A DNA stretch of 64,000 nt, taken from Psychrobacillus sp. BL-248-WT-3. GTDB taxonomy: Bacteria > Bacillota > Bacilli > Bacillales_A > Planococcaceae. Shown in pieces: positions 55,974 to 64,000 of this stretch. How positions within the stretch are numbered: the stretch's first letter is position 1; every line of letters begins with the position of its first letter. The notes beneath the pieces were generated by a model. That model ran no database searches and had not been told where the DNA came from. It saw only the letters and a list, made by a program, of their open reading frames with translations. A program made the position numbers and the translations under genes. The stretch covers positions 1-64,000 of the forward strand of contig NZ_JABAFC010000015.1 of NCBI RefSeq assembly GCF_012843435.1. The letters are read 5' to 3'.

Positions 55974-56519
55974 ATGGATATAAATCAACATGTATCAAAT
56001 GAAATGACAAACAAAGGGGATAGTTCAATGAAAAAGATAAAGCACTTATTAAAAAATCAAAAAGGTTTAACGCTTGTCGAGTTACTAGCAGTTATTGTAA
56101 TCCTAGCAATCGTATCAGCAATAGCAGTTCCAGCAATCGGTGGAATTATAGAAAATAGTAGATATAGCGCAGTGAAAGCAGATGCAACGAATGTGTTGAA
56201 TGCAGCGAAGATGTATTTTATTGATAATCCGGAGGAAAAGGTTGCTGACGGAGGAACTAAAACAGGTACTCTAACAGTAGATGTAGAAACATTAAAAAAA
56301 GAAAATTACTTAGAATCGGCAGGGAAAATTCCTAAAGAAGCTAAAGTTACAAAGGGAAGTCCAAATTTTATTAACACTGATGCAATTCCCTACTCAAGTG
56401 GAAAAACTGTTAAATTTACTAATGCTACTTTAGATGCGATCAATAATGATATAAATAAAGGTAGTGATGATAAAGATAAAAACAAAGTTATTTCTGGGAC
56501 AACTGGCACAACGCCTTAA
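55974..56519 (+). CDS. pilA: Major type IV pilin PilA
   Basis: This 181-residue prepilin is cleaved by PilD after KNQKG, before LTLVELLAVIVILAIVSAIA (Glu+5 present). The mature globular part is about 150 residues, Lys/Asp-rich, without cysteines, and ends in a Gly/Thr-rich tail. Two starts are plausible. ATG at 55974 has a near-perfect AAGGAGGTG and gives a 31-residue leader. ATG at 56028 has AAAGGGGA and gives a conventional 13-residue leader (MKKIKHLLKNQKG). A double hairpin follows the gene, fitting high pilin expression relative to pilM. Confidence 0.92.
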   Translation: MDINQHVSNEMTNKGDSSMKKIKHLLKNQKGLTLVELLAVIVILAIVSAIAVPAIGGIIENSRYSAVKADATNVLNAAKMYFIDNPEEKVADGGTKTGTLTVDVETLKKENYLESAGKIPKEAKVTKGSPNFINTDAIPYSSGKTVKFTNATLDAINNDINKGSDDKDKNKVISGTTGTTP

Positions 56520-56545
56520 ACAGGAAGTAACTAACGGTAACAAAA

Positions 56546-56623
56546 CTACAGCAGTACCAACGCTGCTGTAGCTTTTAGTAAAACTTTTGAGCAAACGATT
56601 GTCGTTCGTTGAAAAGTTTTACT
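56546..56623 (+). terminator. Double hairpin between pilA and pilM
   Basis: First stem CTACAGCAG/CTGCTGTAG, followed by CTTTT. Second stem AGTAAAACTTTT/AAAAGTTTTACT with inner AACGA/TCGTT pairing. The first looks like a leaky terminator; the second may stabilise or further reduce read-through. Confidence 0.65.
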
Positions 56624-56650
56624 AATTCTTATACATAGGGGAGACAAAAT

Positions 56651-57628
56651 ATGTTTGAGAGATTCAAAAAGAAATCCAATCGATTTGTCGTTATGGATAT
56701 CAATGAGTATTTAATAAAAGCTGTTGTAATGAACACGAAACAGATTGAAAATGCAGTTATTTATCAAGCTCCTTTAAAGGAAGGGATCTTTGATGGTGAT
56801 GTGCTAGTGGATGAAATGGCTTTCTATGAACTTATGAAGGAGCTTTTAGATAAATGGGGTTTGAAGCGTTTAGATGTTCGTTTTTTTGTGCCTGAGAGTA
56901 CGGTCATGATGAAAACGTTTGAACATCCAGATGATGTGGCTACGGAGAATTTAAAGGGATTTGTAGAAATGGAGCTTGGAAGATCCATTCATCTGCCATA
57001 TCCTCAGCCATTACTCGATGTTTATGACTTTAAACAAGGCGATGGAGAGGCAACTTTATTTGCTGCTCCTTCTGAGGAAATTATCAAAATGGCTGGTCTA
57101 CTAGATGATTTATCTTTACATCCTTCTGTTGCAGAAATAAGAGCCTTAGCTTCTATACGATTTTTTGAGGAAATAAAAAGTATAGAAAGCGCAAGAAGCT
57201 ACTTGATTATGGAATGGTCTATTACAGGGGTTTCTATCAGTATTTATTCTGGTGGTAAAGTAGAATTCCTACGTTATCAAGCAATCGAAACAGAACGTTC
57301 AAATTGGATGATTGATACTAAGGGTGAGGAATTTATATATGAATATAATGGAGATGCTGACGAATATCGGGGGCAACTGATCGATCAGATTGCAGAGGTT
57401 GACCGTATTTTAAACTTCTACCGTTTCTCTTTGTATAAGGGAGAAAAAGCCGTCGATGAAATTGTTATATTTGGGGACAATCCTGAAATGGAATATATTT
57501 ATACAGAAATGGCAGCTAATTTGGTTACCCCCGTTCAGTATTTTGACGACATAAAGGTAAAAAAGATGCACCCCAATTTCAAATCTAGAGATATTCCACT
57601 GATTGGACTTATTTATAGGGAGGTATGA
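56651..57628 (+). CDS. pilM: Type IV pilus assembly protein PilM
   Basis: This 325-residue cytoplasmic actin-like ATPase homologue binds the N-terminus of PilN. Recognisable parts are FVVMDINEYLIKAVVM at the start, RFFVPESTVMMKTFEHPDD, FVEMELGRSIHLPYPQPLLDVYDF and a central SIRFFEEIKS segment. Sequence is divergent as usual in Firmicutes, but order pilM-pilN-pilO is diagnostic. AGGGGAGAC precedes the ATG. Its end overlaps the region used to start pilN. Confidence 0.88.
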   Translation: MFERFKKKSNRFVVMDINEYLIKAVVMNTKQIENAVIYQAPLKEGIFDGDVLVDEMAFYELMKELLDKWGLKRLDVRFFVPESTVMMKTFEHPDDVATENLKGFVEMELGRSIHLPYPQPLLDVYDFKQGDGEATLFAAPSEEIIKMAGLLDDLSLHPSVAEIRALASIRFFEEIKSIESARSYLIMEWSITGVSISIYSGGKVEFLRYQAIETERSNWMIDTKGEEFIYEYNGDADEYRGQLIDQIAEVDRILNFYRFSLYKGEKAVDEIVIFGDNPEMEYIYTEMAANLVTPVQYFDDIKVKKMHPNFKSRDIPLIGLIYREV

Positions 57629-57630
57629 AC

Positions 57631-58218
57631 ATGGTTCCAAAAATAAACCTTTTACCTCAAATGGAGAGAAGAAAGTCTAATTCCATACTAATTTTAGTAA
57701 TTGGTATTATTTTATTCGTCACAGTTCTTTTGTGGTTTTTTATTCAATACATGACATTAAAAGGTGATATAGAGCTTTTAGAAAATGAAGAAATTTACTC
57801 CATAGAAGAAAAGTCTGACCTAGCAGATTATATGTCTAATGTCGATCTTTCATCGGAAGGAGATTTTCCTTCTTCTGTGGCTTTTGCAGAAAATATATCT
57901 TATCCTGTAAGTCCTTTACTTATAGAAGTGGACTCTTTAATAGAGGAGCATACATATTTACGACAGTATGGGTTTTTAGAAAAGGGAATGACGTTAGTTG
58001 TTGATATAGAAACATTAAGCTCTTTATCTTATTTAGTTACCAATCTATTAAATAGTGAGTATTTTACAGATGCGAAAATTGAAAGCATCGGTAACTTCAA
58101 CCCAAGTAATTCAACTGAAAACAATGAAGTGCATTTTAATATAATTCCTAGGTATTCAGCTACATTAACTTTAGAAATAGATACAGGTTATTTAAGAAAT
58201 GGGGGTGGAACTCCTTGA
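57631..58218 (+). CDS. pilN: Type IV pilus assembly protein PilN
   Basis: This 195-residue bitopic protein has the PilN cytoplasmic motif VPKINLLPQMERR at residues 2-14, one transmembrane helix (about 18-40), then an extracytoplasmic ferredoxin-like domain. The ATG at 57631 puts INLLP at its canonical place, 7 bases after GGGAGGT; ATG at 57625 is too close to the ribosome binding site. It overlaps pilO by 4 bp. Confidence 0.88.
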   Translation: MVPKINLLPQMERRKSNSILILVIGIILFVTVLLWFFIQYMTLKGDIELLENEEIYSIEEKSDLADYMSNVDLSSEGDFPSSVAFAENISYPVSPLLIEVDSLIEEHTYLRQYGFLEKGMTLVVDIETLSSLSYLVTNLLNSEYFTDAKIESIGNFNPSNSTENNEVHFNIIPRYSATLTLEIDTGYLRNGGGTP

Positions 58219-58940
58219 ATGAATTAGTTAGCAATAAAAGAAATGCTTATTTAATAATAGGTGCCCTTGTCTTCTTGTTGTTATTTGCCATTTATTATTT
58301 TATTATTTCACCCTTAAAAGAAGAAAAATATTCGAAAGAAATCTCTGTCGAAGTACTTCAGGGGGAAGTGGCTTCATTAAAAGAACAATATAATTCGTTT
58401 CAAGCTTCAGACGTAAAGGTTGATAATTTATTTGCATTAGAGTCTAAAGTTCCTTATGAACGGGAATTAGATGAGCTATTGCTCTCATTGGAACAGGTAG
58501 AATTGATTAGTGATTCTAAAATTGAAACTATTGAATTTAATAACTATGATGGAATAATAGATGAGGCGCAATTAGCTCAATACCCAGTGGAAGATAGTTT
58601 AGTAGACACTGAGACTGGGGAAGAAGTGGTTGAAGATGCTACTGAGAGTTCAAACTCTACAGAACCGATTGAGGAAACGTTAGAGGAACTTCCTGTCTCT
58701 TCTGTTGCAGAGGTAGCCTTACCAGCTAACTTGAAGCTGATTACCTTCAATGTCTCAGTTCAAACTAAAAACTATGAGCATTTAGTTCTTTTAATAGAAG
58801 AAATTGAAAATTTAGAGCGAGTCTTGAGAGTAGATCAAATTACTATGAATGCTCCTGGGGAACAAGAGCTACTAGATGAAGAATTACCTACTGCAACCTC
58901 AGCTACCATTCAATTGACTACATTTTTTCATAATGAATGA
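58215..58940 (+). CDS. pilO: Type IV pilus assembly protein PilO-like
   Basis: This 241-residue bitopic protein has a transmembrane helix at about 11-31, a short coiled coil (about 35-65), and a C-terminal domain with LITFNVSVQTKNYEHLVLLIEEIENLERVLRV, typical of PilO. An acidic linker (about 125-165) is rich in Glu and Ser. The TTG start overlaps the pilN stop and has GGGGGTGG upstream. PilN and PilO form a heterodimer that aligns the assembly complex. Confidence 0.87.
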   Translation: MNELVSNKRNAYLIIGALVFLLLFAIYYFIISPLKEEKYSKEISVEVLQGEVASLKEQYNSFQASDVKVDNLFALESKVPYERELDELLLSLEQVELISDSKIETIEFNNYDGIIDEAQLAQYPVEDSLVDTETGEEVVEDATESSNSTEPIEETLEELPVSSVAEVALPANLKLITFNVSVQTKNYEHLVLLIEEIENLERVLRVDQITMNAPGEQELLDEELPTATSATIQLTTFFHNE

Positions 58941-58980
58941 GCCATCTAACTTTTAAAATAACTGGATAGGGAGTCTATCT

Positions 58981-60540
58981 ATGTCGATATCTCAATTGTG
59001 TATTTATATAGCCGTGTATATTCTACCGGCTTTATATTTCTTTGGCTTAGCTTGTGTGGTGCTAATACAGCAGTCGAGGAGATTGGAAAATAGATTGATC
59101 ACAGCTATTTTAGTCGCCTACAGTTTCCTTTATTTTGGGGAGTTTTTTCGACATTTGTTACCAATTGAGTATAGTTCAACTGTTTCTGGCATTGGGCTAG
59201 GGTTAATTGGTTTGTTGGTGTCTGACCTTACTCTTCATCTGTATATTTACGTCTCTAATTTATATATGTATATTCCACGATTAGTATATCCAGGCGTTTT
59301 TTATGTACCATTTTTAATCTTGCTTTTGGCTCAAGTTATACATTGGAGGACCATTCCATTTATTTTACACGAGCCAAGGGGATTATGGTATGCGCCGATT
59401 TATAATGAGGCATATTATATCGTTTTAACGATATCAGCTATGTTGAATATTATAATGCTTTATATTTTAATAATAGGTTTGCGAAAGACTGTAAATATAC
59501 AGAAGCGAAAACTATTAACATTTTTAATAGTTTGTACGGTAGTTGTATTTACTTTGAAGGCTTCGATGGGTTACCTGAATTTTGGGGAACATATTCCTCC
59601 CTATACATTCCTGATTGAGGGAATTGTTTTCTCCATTTTTATATCTTTTTCCTTCCTGCATAACGATTTACTACCAAATATCTCTCGTCGGTATCGAACC
59701 TTATTCGATATCAGTCCCATACCTATTATGATATTGGATGATAAACTGGATATTTTAGAAATAAACAAGCAAGGGAAGTTTCTCTTGAATATCAGTGATC
59801 CAACGGATATGAATGTGATGAAATATGCACGGACCGAGCATAATAAAAAGCTTCTTCGAAAACTTATTGAACAAATTCAATTAAATGGCACGTTACGGGA
59901 CTATTCTTTAGCGTTGGATAATCTTTTCCTGGATGGCCGAATTCACATCTCCATAGATGCCAAGTATGTGGTTACTAGCAAGGACAGAATCTACTACGTT
60001 ATGCTAAGAGATGTAACGAGCGAGGTTGAAAAGGAAAAAATGATTATGCATCTAGCGTATCATGATGTCCTAACTGATTTACATAATCGAGCTTTTTTTG
60101 TCACTCATATTAACAAAAAGTTGGTTGAACTCTCGAAGAAGACAGTTGGAGAGGCATACTTTATTTTACTAGATTTAAATCATTTTAAGATTATTAACGA
60201 TAGCTTTGGTCATTCTGTTGGGGATCAGGTGCTGCAATATACCGCTGAGCTTTTAAAGGACGCAACGAACAAAAGAGATTTAGTTGCTCGCTTTGGCGGA
60301 GATGAGTTTGTTTTATTTTTAGAAGGCTTTCGCACGCGTGAAGACTTTGATGAATGGCTATCTCAGTTAAGAAAAGCATTTAAGGAAACAAGCTTTGTTT
60401 ATAACGATATCCATATCGAGGTCACTCCAAGTATTGGGATAGCCTATAGTCCGGAGCAGGGAAGCTCTTTTGAGGATCTTTTTCATGTAGCGGATCTGAA
60501 CATGTATGCAGATAAAGAAAGCTTAAAAAGTAGGAAATAA
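58981..60540 (+). CDS. 7TM-PAS-GGDEF diguanylate cyclase in the pilus cluster
   Basis: This 519-residue protein has seven hydrophobic segments in residues 5-225 (histidine-kinase-type N-terminal 7TM layout). A PAS domain covers about 235-350 (RYRTLFDISPIPIMILDDKLDILEIN). A GGDEF domain covers about 355-515 with LDLNHFKIINDSFGHSVGDQ and ARFGGDEFVLFLEGF. The RxxD inhibitory site has Asn instead of Arg. It is the only signalling gene inside the pilus operon, between pilO and pilD, suggesting that cyclic di-GMP controls pilus function, possibly through the MshEN domain of PilB. That link is inference. Confidence 0.88.
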   Translation: MSISQLCIYIAVYILPALYFFGLACVVLIQQSRRLENRLITAILVAYSFLYFGEFFRHLLPIEYSSTVSGIGLGLIGLLVSDLTLHLYIYVSNLYMYIPRLVYPGVFYVPFLILLLAQVIHWRTIPFILHEPRGLWYAPIYNEAYYIVLTISAMLNIIMLYILIIGLRKTVNIQKRKLLTFLIVCTVVVFTLKASMGYLNFGEHIPPYTFLIEGIVFSIFISFSFLHNDLLPNISRRYRTLFDISPIPIMILDDKLDILEINKQGKFLLNISDPTDMNVMKYARTEHNKKLLRKLIEQIQLNGTLRDYSLALDNLFLDGRIHISIDAKYVVTSKDRIYYVMLRDVTSEVEKEKMIMHLAYHDVLTDLHNRAFFVTHINKKLVELSKKTVGEAYFILLDLNHFKIINDSFGHSVGDQVLQYTAELLKDATNKRDLVARFGGDEFVLFLEGFRTREDFDEWLSQLRKAFKETSFVYNDIHIEVTPSIGIAYSPEQGSSFEDLFHVADLNMYADKESLKSRK

Positions 60541-60549
60541 GGTGCTTAA

Positions 60550-61305
60550 ATGGAAATAGTAATAGCAGTTTTTATATTTATATATGGTTTAGTTCTTGGT
60601 TCATTTTATAATGTGGTAGGACTAAGGGTACCAAAAGGGGAGTCTATAGTGCGTCCCCCTTCTCATTGCACGATATGCAATCGAAATTTAACGGCAAAAG
60701 ACTTAGTACCTGTCTTTTCCTATGTTTTTTTGAAGGGGAAGTGTCGTGGTTGTGGAACTAAGATCCATTGGATATACCCAGTGATCGAGCTTTCTACTGG
60801 TGTATTGTTCACATTTGCATACCTACAACTAGGTTTGACGTGGGAGTTCATTGTTTTGCTCCTTTTTATTTCTTTATTAGTCATCATCACAGTTTCTGAT
60901 ATTGCTTACATGCTGATCCCGGATAAAATATTACTATTCTTTTTAATCCCATTGGTCATTGGTCGTATTATCTCTCCTTTAGATCCTTGGTGGGATAGTA
61001 TGGTAGGAGCAATCGTTGGATTTGGAATACTGCTCTTAGTCGCTATGGTGTCGAAAGGTGGCATGGGTGGCGGTGATATCAAGCTGTTTTTTGTTATAGG
61101 TGTTGTATTAGGGACGGTATCAACCTTAGTGACATTATTTTTAGCCTCTGTAATAGGAACGGTTGTGGGCATTATCACGTTAAAAATTTCGAGGCAAGGA
61201 AGGAAAACACCTATCCCATTTGGACCTTCTATAGCTATTGCAGCCGTCATATCTTATTTTTATGGACAAGCAATTGTCGACTTGTATATTAATTTGTTTT
61301 TTTAA
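60550..61305 (+). CDS. pilD: Type IV prepilin peptidase (leader peptidase and N-methyltransferase)
   Basis: This 251-residue membrane aspartyl protease has the cytoplasmic zinc loop CTIC and CRGC with PPSHCTICNRNLTAKDLVPVFS, as in bifunctional PilD/ComC. The catalytic Asp residues are in VSDIAYMLIPD and GGGDIKLFF. Eight transmembrane segments are predicted. At this chromosomal position B. subtilis has comC, the competence prepilin peptidase. It would process all pilins of the cluster. AAGGTGC is a weak ribosome binding site. Confidence 0.95.
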   Translation: MEIVIAVFIFIYGLVLGSFYNVVGLRVPKGESIVRPPSHCTICNRNLTAKDLVPVFSYVFLKGKCRGCGTKIHWIYPVIELSTGVLFTFAYLQLGLTWEFIVLLLFISLLVIITVSDIAYMLIPDKILLFFLIPLVIGRIISPLDPWWDSMVGAIVGFGILLLVAMVSKGGMGGGDIKLFFVIGVVLGTVSTLVTLFLASVIGTVVGIITLKISRQGRKTPIPFGPSIAIAAVISYFYGQAIVDLYINLFF

Positions 61306-61319
61306 CTCGATAAGTTTTT

Positions 61320-61352
61320 AGGACGAGCCGACAAAGGTCTTGTCCTTTTTTA
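61320..61352 (+). terminator. Intrinsic terminator of the pilus operon
   Basis: AGGACGAG and CTTGTCCT form an 8-bp stem with one wobble pair, followed by a T-run. Confidence 0.75.
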
Positions 61353-61391
61353 ATTGGGGAATGGTAAAGTGATGAAAAAAGAGGTGAATTT

Positions 61392-62048
61392 ATGCCATTT
61401 CGAAAAAAAAATCCTAAGAAAATGATTTTAATGGCTGGACTACAAGGGCTTGTTATAGGAGTTGTCGGGGTTTTATTGTTTGGATTGTTATTAAATATAG
61501 CTAACGATCGGAAGGTAGAAGGGGAAGCAAGTGGAGATAAGAATACGGAAAAGCCGGCTACCGAAAATGGAAAGGAAACGGGAGGAGAAAAGGTAGAGAC
61601 ATCTGCGGAGCCGTCCCTAACTTTCAAGGCCAAGCAATATGGAATGTTCTCTACAAAAGAAAGCGCCATTTCTTTTATGGCAGTTGAACCCTCACTAGAG
61701 CGTGCCGGTATTGTTCAGGCAGAAGGGCAGTTTTATATTTGGAGTGATTTATATGTAAAAGAAACTGCTGCTGTTAGTACAGAAGCATTGCCATCCTTTA
61801 TAAAAAATTTTTACGTGTCTACAAGCAGTTGTGAGAATCCAAAAGTTAAAAACATGATGACATTATTGACTGAGGAAAATTTGTCTAAAAATTTTTTTGA
61901 CTCCATTGCCAGTAAAGAAAAATATCCCGATGATCTAGCCACAATTGTTCAAGCTATCACAACGTTTTCGGACAGTCCATCAGTCATTCGACTACATGTT
62001 TTTACCCACTATTTAGAACAGAACGATTGTGTAAAATTAAATTTTTAA
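61392..62048 (+). CDS. spoIIB: SpoIIB-like bitopic membrane protein
   Basis: This 218-residue protein has a Lys/Arg-rich cytoplasmic N-terminus (MPFRKKNPKK), one transmembrane helix (about 11-33), a Lys/Glu/Gly-rich linker and an extracytoplasmic domain (about 75-215) with SPOR-like features (AKQYGMFSTKESAISFM, EGQFYIWSDLYVKET). It lies between the prepilin peptidase gene and maf, exactly where B. subtilis has spoIIB, which acts in septal peptidoglycan remodelling at engulfment. Sequence similarity is not obvious by eye, so the symbol rests on architecture and position. AGAGGTG precedes the ATG. Confidence 0.65.
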   Translation: MPFRKKNPKKMILMAGLQGLVIGVVGVLLFGLLLNIANDRKVEGEASGDKNTEKPATENGKETGGEKVETSAEPSLTFKAKQYGMFSTKESAISFMAVEPSLERAGIVQAEGQFYIWSDLYVKETAAVSTEALPSFIKNFYVSTSSCENPKVKNMMTLLTEENLSKNFFDSIASKEKYPDDLATIVQAITTFSDSPSVIRLHVFTHYLEQNDCVKLNF

Positions 62049-62141
62049 ATAAGAAAACAGCCTAAAATCAAATAGTCACGTTTTTAACACAATTTTCATT
62101 TTCTCCATTCTTTTGTATGCTTAGGAAAAGGGGGAATTTCA

Positions 62142-62744
62142 ATGAAAATAACAACAAATAACAGAATAATTCTAGCAAGCGAGTCACCAAGAAGAAAGGA
62201 GCTTTTTGGTAGATTAGGGATCCCATTTGAAATACAAGCCTCTGGTGTATCCGAGGATGTCGAACAGGAGCTATCTCCAGAGGAATTTACACTTGCGATA
62301 GCGACCAAAAAATCAGATGAAGTAGTACAAGGAAATGAAGATGCCATCGTTATAGCGGCGGATACTACTGTATATTTAGGCGAAAAACTATTAACTAAGC
62401 CTGTTGATTCTAATCAGGCAAAAGAGTTTCTTCAAGCACTCTCTGGTCAAGAGCACCGAGTAATCACAGGAGTATCCATCCAAGGAGCAGGTATTTCTAT
62501 TGGCTTTACCGAAACTACTGCCGTGCAATTTTACGAACTGACAGAAGAACAGATAGATGCTTATGTTGCGAGCGGAGATTCACTCGATAAGGCGGGTGCT
62601 TACGGCATACAAACAATGGGTGGAATGTTCGTTGAGAAAATTAATGGCGATTACAACAATGTAGTCGGATTACCGCTAGGCCGTTTGTTCCAGACGCTTT
62701 TAACATTGAAAGTCATCCAATTAGAAAAGGAGACTTCGGAATGA
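62142..62744 (+). CDS. maf: Maf nucleotide pyrophosphatase (septum-related)
   Basis: This 200-residue Maf/Ham1-fold protein has the signature ASESPRRKELFGRLGIPFE and VIAADTTVYLGEKLLTKP, and later SGDSLDKAGAYGIQTMGGMFVEKINGDYNNVVGLPL. Maf enzymes hydrolyse modified or canonical NTPs. B. subtilis Maf also affects septum formation. AAAGGGGGA precedes the ATG. It overlaps radC by 4 bp, in the conserved maf-radC-mreB order. Confidence 0.96.
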   Translation: MKITTNNRIILASESPRRKELFGRLGIPFEIQASGVSEDVEQELSPEEFTLAIATKKSDEVVQGNEDAIVIAADTTVYLGEKLLTKPVDSNQAKEFLQALSGQEHRVITGVSIQGAGISIGFTETTAVQFYELTEEQIDAYVASGDSLDKAGAYGIQTMGGMFVEKINGDYNNVVGLPLGRLFQTLLTLKVIQLEKETSE

Positions 62745-63439
62745 ATGTTAAAATTCCTCCCGCTCTCATGATCCGAGATGTACATATAGCGGACAGACCA
62801 AGAGAGAGACTGATTAGACAAGGCGCCTCAAGCTTATCAAACCAAGAACTACTTGCAATCTTGCTTCGTACTGGAACGAAGCAAGAGTCTGTTCTTCATC
62901 TTGCCAATCGAGTATTGGGTTTTTTTGAACAGATTCAAGAGTTAAAAAATGCTACGCTGGAAGAAATGATGACGGTTAAAGGAATTGGCCAAGCAAAGGC
63001 TGTCCAGATTCTAGCAGCGGTCGAGCTAGGAAAAAGATTATCCCAGCAAAAAACGAATGAGAAGTTTACGATAAGGTCCCCAAATGATGCAGCCACTTAT
63101 TTAATGCCAGATATGACCTCCCTCACGCAAGAACACTTCGTAACTTTATTCCTAAATGTAAAAAATCAAATACTACACAAGCAAACGATATTTATCGGGT
63201 CTTTAAACGCTTCCATTGTTCACCCTAGGGAAATATTTAGAGAAGCGGTAAAACGTTCCGCTGCATCCATTATTTGTGCTCACAACCATCCTTCAGGAAA
63301 CCCTTCTCCTTCAAGTGAAGACATTGATGTAACGAAGAGACTAATGGAGGCGGGAAAGCTTATGGGTATTGAGCTTCTTGACCATGTAATCATAGGAGAC
63401 CATCAATTTATAAGTTTAAAAGAAAAGGGGTATATGTGA
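62741..63439 (+). CDS. radC: RadC/JAB-domain protein
   Basis: This 232-residue protein has a helix-hairpin-helix region (about 20-95, MTVKGIGQAKAVQILAAVELGKR). The C-terminal MPN/JAMM domain has the metal-binding motif HNHPSGNPSPSSED (about 180-193). EHFVTLFLNVKNQILHKQTIFIGSLNASIVHPREIFREAVK is characteristic. Cellular function is unresolved despite the historical DNA-repair name. It overlaps maf, with GGAG upstream. Confidence 0.96.
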   Translation: MNVKIPPALMIRDVHIADRPRERLIRQGASSLSNQELLAILLRTGTKQESVLHLANRVLGFFEQIQELKNATLEEMMTVKGIGQAKAVQILAAVELGKRLSQQKTNEKFTIRSPNDAATYLMPDMTSLTQEHFVTLFLNVKNQILHKQTIFIGSLNASIVHPREIFREAVKRSAASIICAHNHPSGNPSPSSEDIDVTKRLMEAGKLMGIELLDHVIIGDHQFISLKEKGYM

Positions 63440-63442
63440 CAC

Positions 63443-63471
63443 TGTGCATTTTTCTTTCTTTCCGTTATAAT
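63443..63471 (+). promoter_or_regulatory. Candidate SigA promoter of mreB
   Basis: TGTGCA, a 17-base spacer and a perfect TATAAT, about 60 bases before the mreB start. The -35 is a poor match. Confidence 0.5.
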
Positions 63472-63529
63472 AAGTGTTATTACTTAAAATAAGTGAAACT
63501 TGTTTAGATTAGAAAGGGAGTAAAAAATA

Positions 63530-64000
63530 GTGTTTGGATTTGGATCAAGAGATGTAGGAATAGACTTAGGAACAGCGAATACGCTTGTTTTCATCAAAGG
63601 GAAGGGCATCGTTTTAAGAGAGCCTTCCGTAGTAGCAAAAAACGTACAAAACGGTGACATTGTTGCAGTAGGTAACGATGCAAAAAATATGATTGGTCGT
63701 ACTCCCGGTTCTATTGTGGCGATTCGCCCAATGAAGGATGGGGTTATCGCTGATTTTGATACTACCTCAGCCATGATAGAATACTATTTGAAAAATGCGA
63801 TGAAGTCATCAGGAATGTCTTGGAGCAAGCCCAATGTCATGATTTGCGTACCTTTTGGTATTACTTCAGTAGAACAACGTGCTGTAATTGATGCTGCAAA
63901 GCAAGCAGGAGCTCGTGAAGCATTGACTATCGAAGAGCCATTTGCAGCTGCAATCGGAGCTAATCTTCCAGTTTGGGAACCTACAGGAAGTATGGTCGTT
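63530..64000 (+). CDS. mreB: Rod shape-determining protein MreB (partial, runs off the window)
   Basis: The first 157 codons of the actin-like cytoskeletal protein that organises elongation. [20 protein letters not shown] with the phosphate-1 loop, [15 protein letters not shown] and [19 protein letters not shown] are all canonical. The start is GTG, 9 bases after AGAAAGGGAG. Downstream mreC and mreD are expected but lie outside. A SigA-like promoter is present just after radC. Confidence 0.97.
   Translation, partial: MFGFGSRDVGIDLGTANTLVFIKGKGIVLREPSVVAKNVQNGDIVAVGNDAKNMIGRTPGSIVAIRPMKDGVIADFDTTSAMIEYYLKNAMKSSGMSWSKPNVMICVPFGITSVEQRAVIDAAKQAGAREALTIEEPFAAAIGANLPVWEPTGSMVV

Overview
The window is chromosomal DNA of a low-GC, endospore-forming Bacillales bacterium. 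The order ysoA-like, tig, clpX, lonA, ysxC, hemAXCDBL, spoVID, valS, folC, prepilin peptidase, spoIIB-like, maf, radC, mreB is the conserved Bacillus backbone. A full type IV pilus cluster at the comC position and the style of the intergenic repeats suggest Planococcaceae/Caryophanaceae (Psychrobacillus-like). The genus is inference.

Layout. 1-900: decayed IS1182-type transposase. 923-1923: a Pyr_excise/TIGR02328-like gene and two small membrane proteins. 2046-4819: divergent ku and ligD (non-homologous end joining). 4860-5926: three tandem KGG-repeat stress proteins behind a SigB-like promoter. 5927-7949: accessory stretch with a MITE-like element, a HExxH protein and a small hydrophilic protein with its own SigB-like promoter. 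7949-8944: ysoA-like TPR gene, normally next to tig. 9367-25237: a 16 kb block separates ysoA from tig. It encodes a GHL10 hydrolase, NagZ, a CUT1-type ABC importer, a YesL-like protein, NamZ, MurQ, a modular calcineurin-like phosphoesterase, an RpiR/MurR regulator, a BadF-type sugar kinase, a double GNAT and AnmK. Together these look like an amino-sugar (muropeptide) salvage system. It uses an ABC importer in place of the MurP PTS of B. subtilis, and most of its hydrolases lack signal peptides. 25594-31577: tig, clpX, lonA, ysxC. 32267-38635: hemAXCDBL behind a PerR-box-like operator. 38791-39721: short spoVID and a convergent small membrane gene. 39751-42709: T-box leader and valS. 42781-43115: a 21-bp tandem repeat tract. 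43142-44832: two overlapping RimK-type ATP-grasp genes of unknown substrate. 44911-47944: folC and a GAF-GGDEF protein. 48025-61305: type IV pilus cluster with minor pilins on the minus strand and VanW/G5, pilB, pilT, pilC, pilA, pilM, pilN, pilO, a PAS-GGDEF protein and pilD on the plus strand. 61392-64000: spoIIB-like, maf, radC and the start of mreB.

Most interesting points: (i) the ABC-fed MurNAc/anhydro-MurNAc salvage locus, with an unexplained phosphoesterase and acetyltransferase; (ii) a dispersed MITE-like element with RGCTWTGTTAA ends and 8-bp target duplications, including a 30-bp minimal copy; (iii) paired ATP-grasp ligases; (iv) the 21-bp repeat tract; (v) two GGDEF proteins bracketing a retractile pilus cluster. 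No rRNA, tRNA or CRISPR array was seen.
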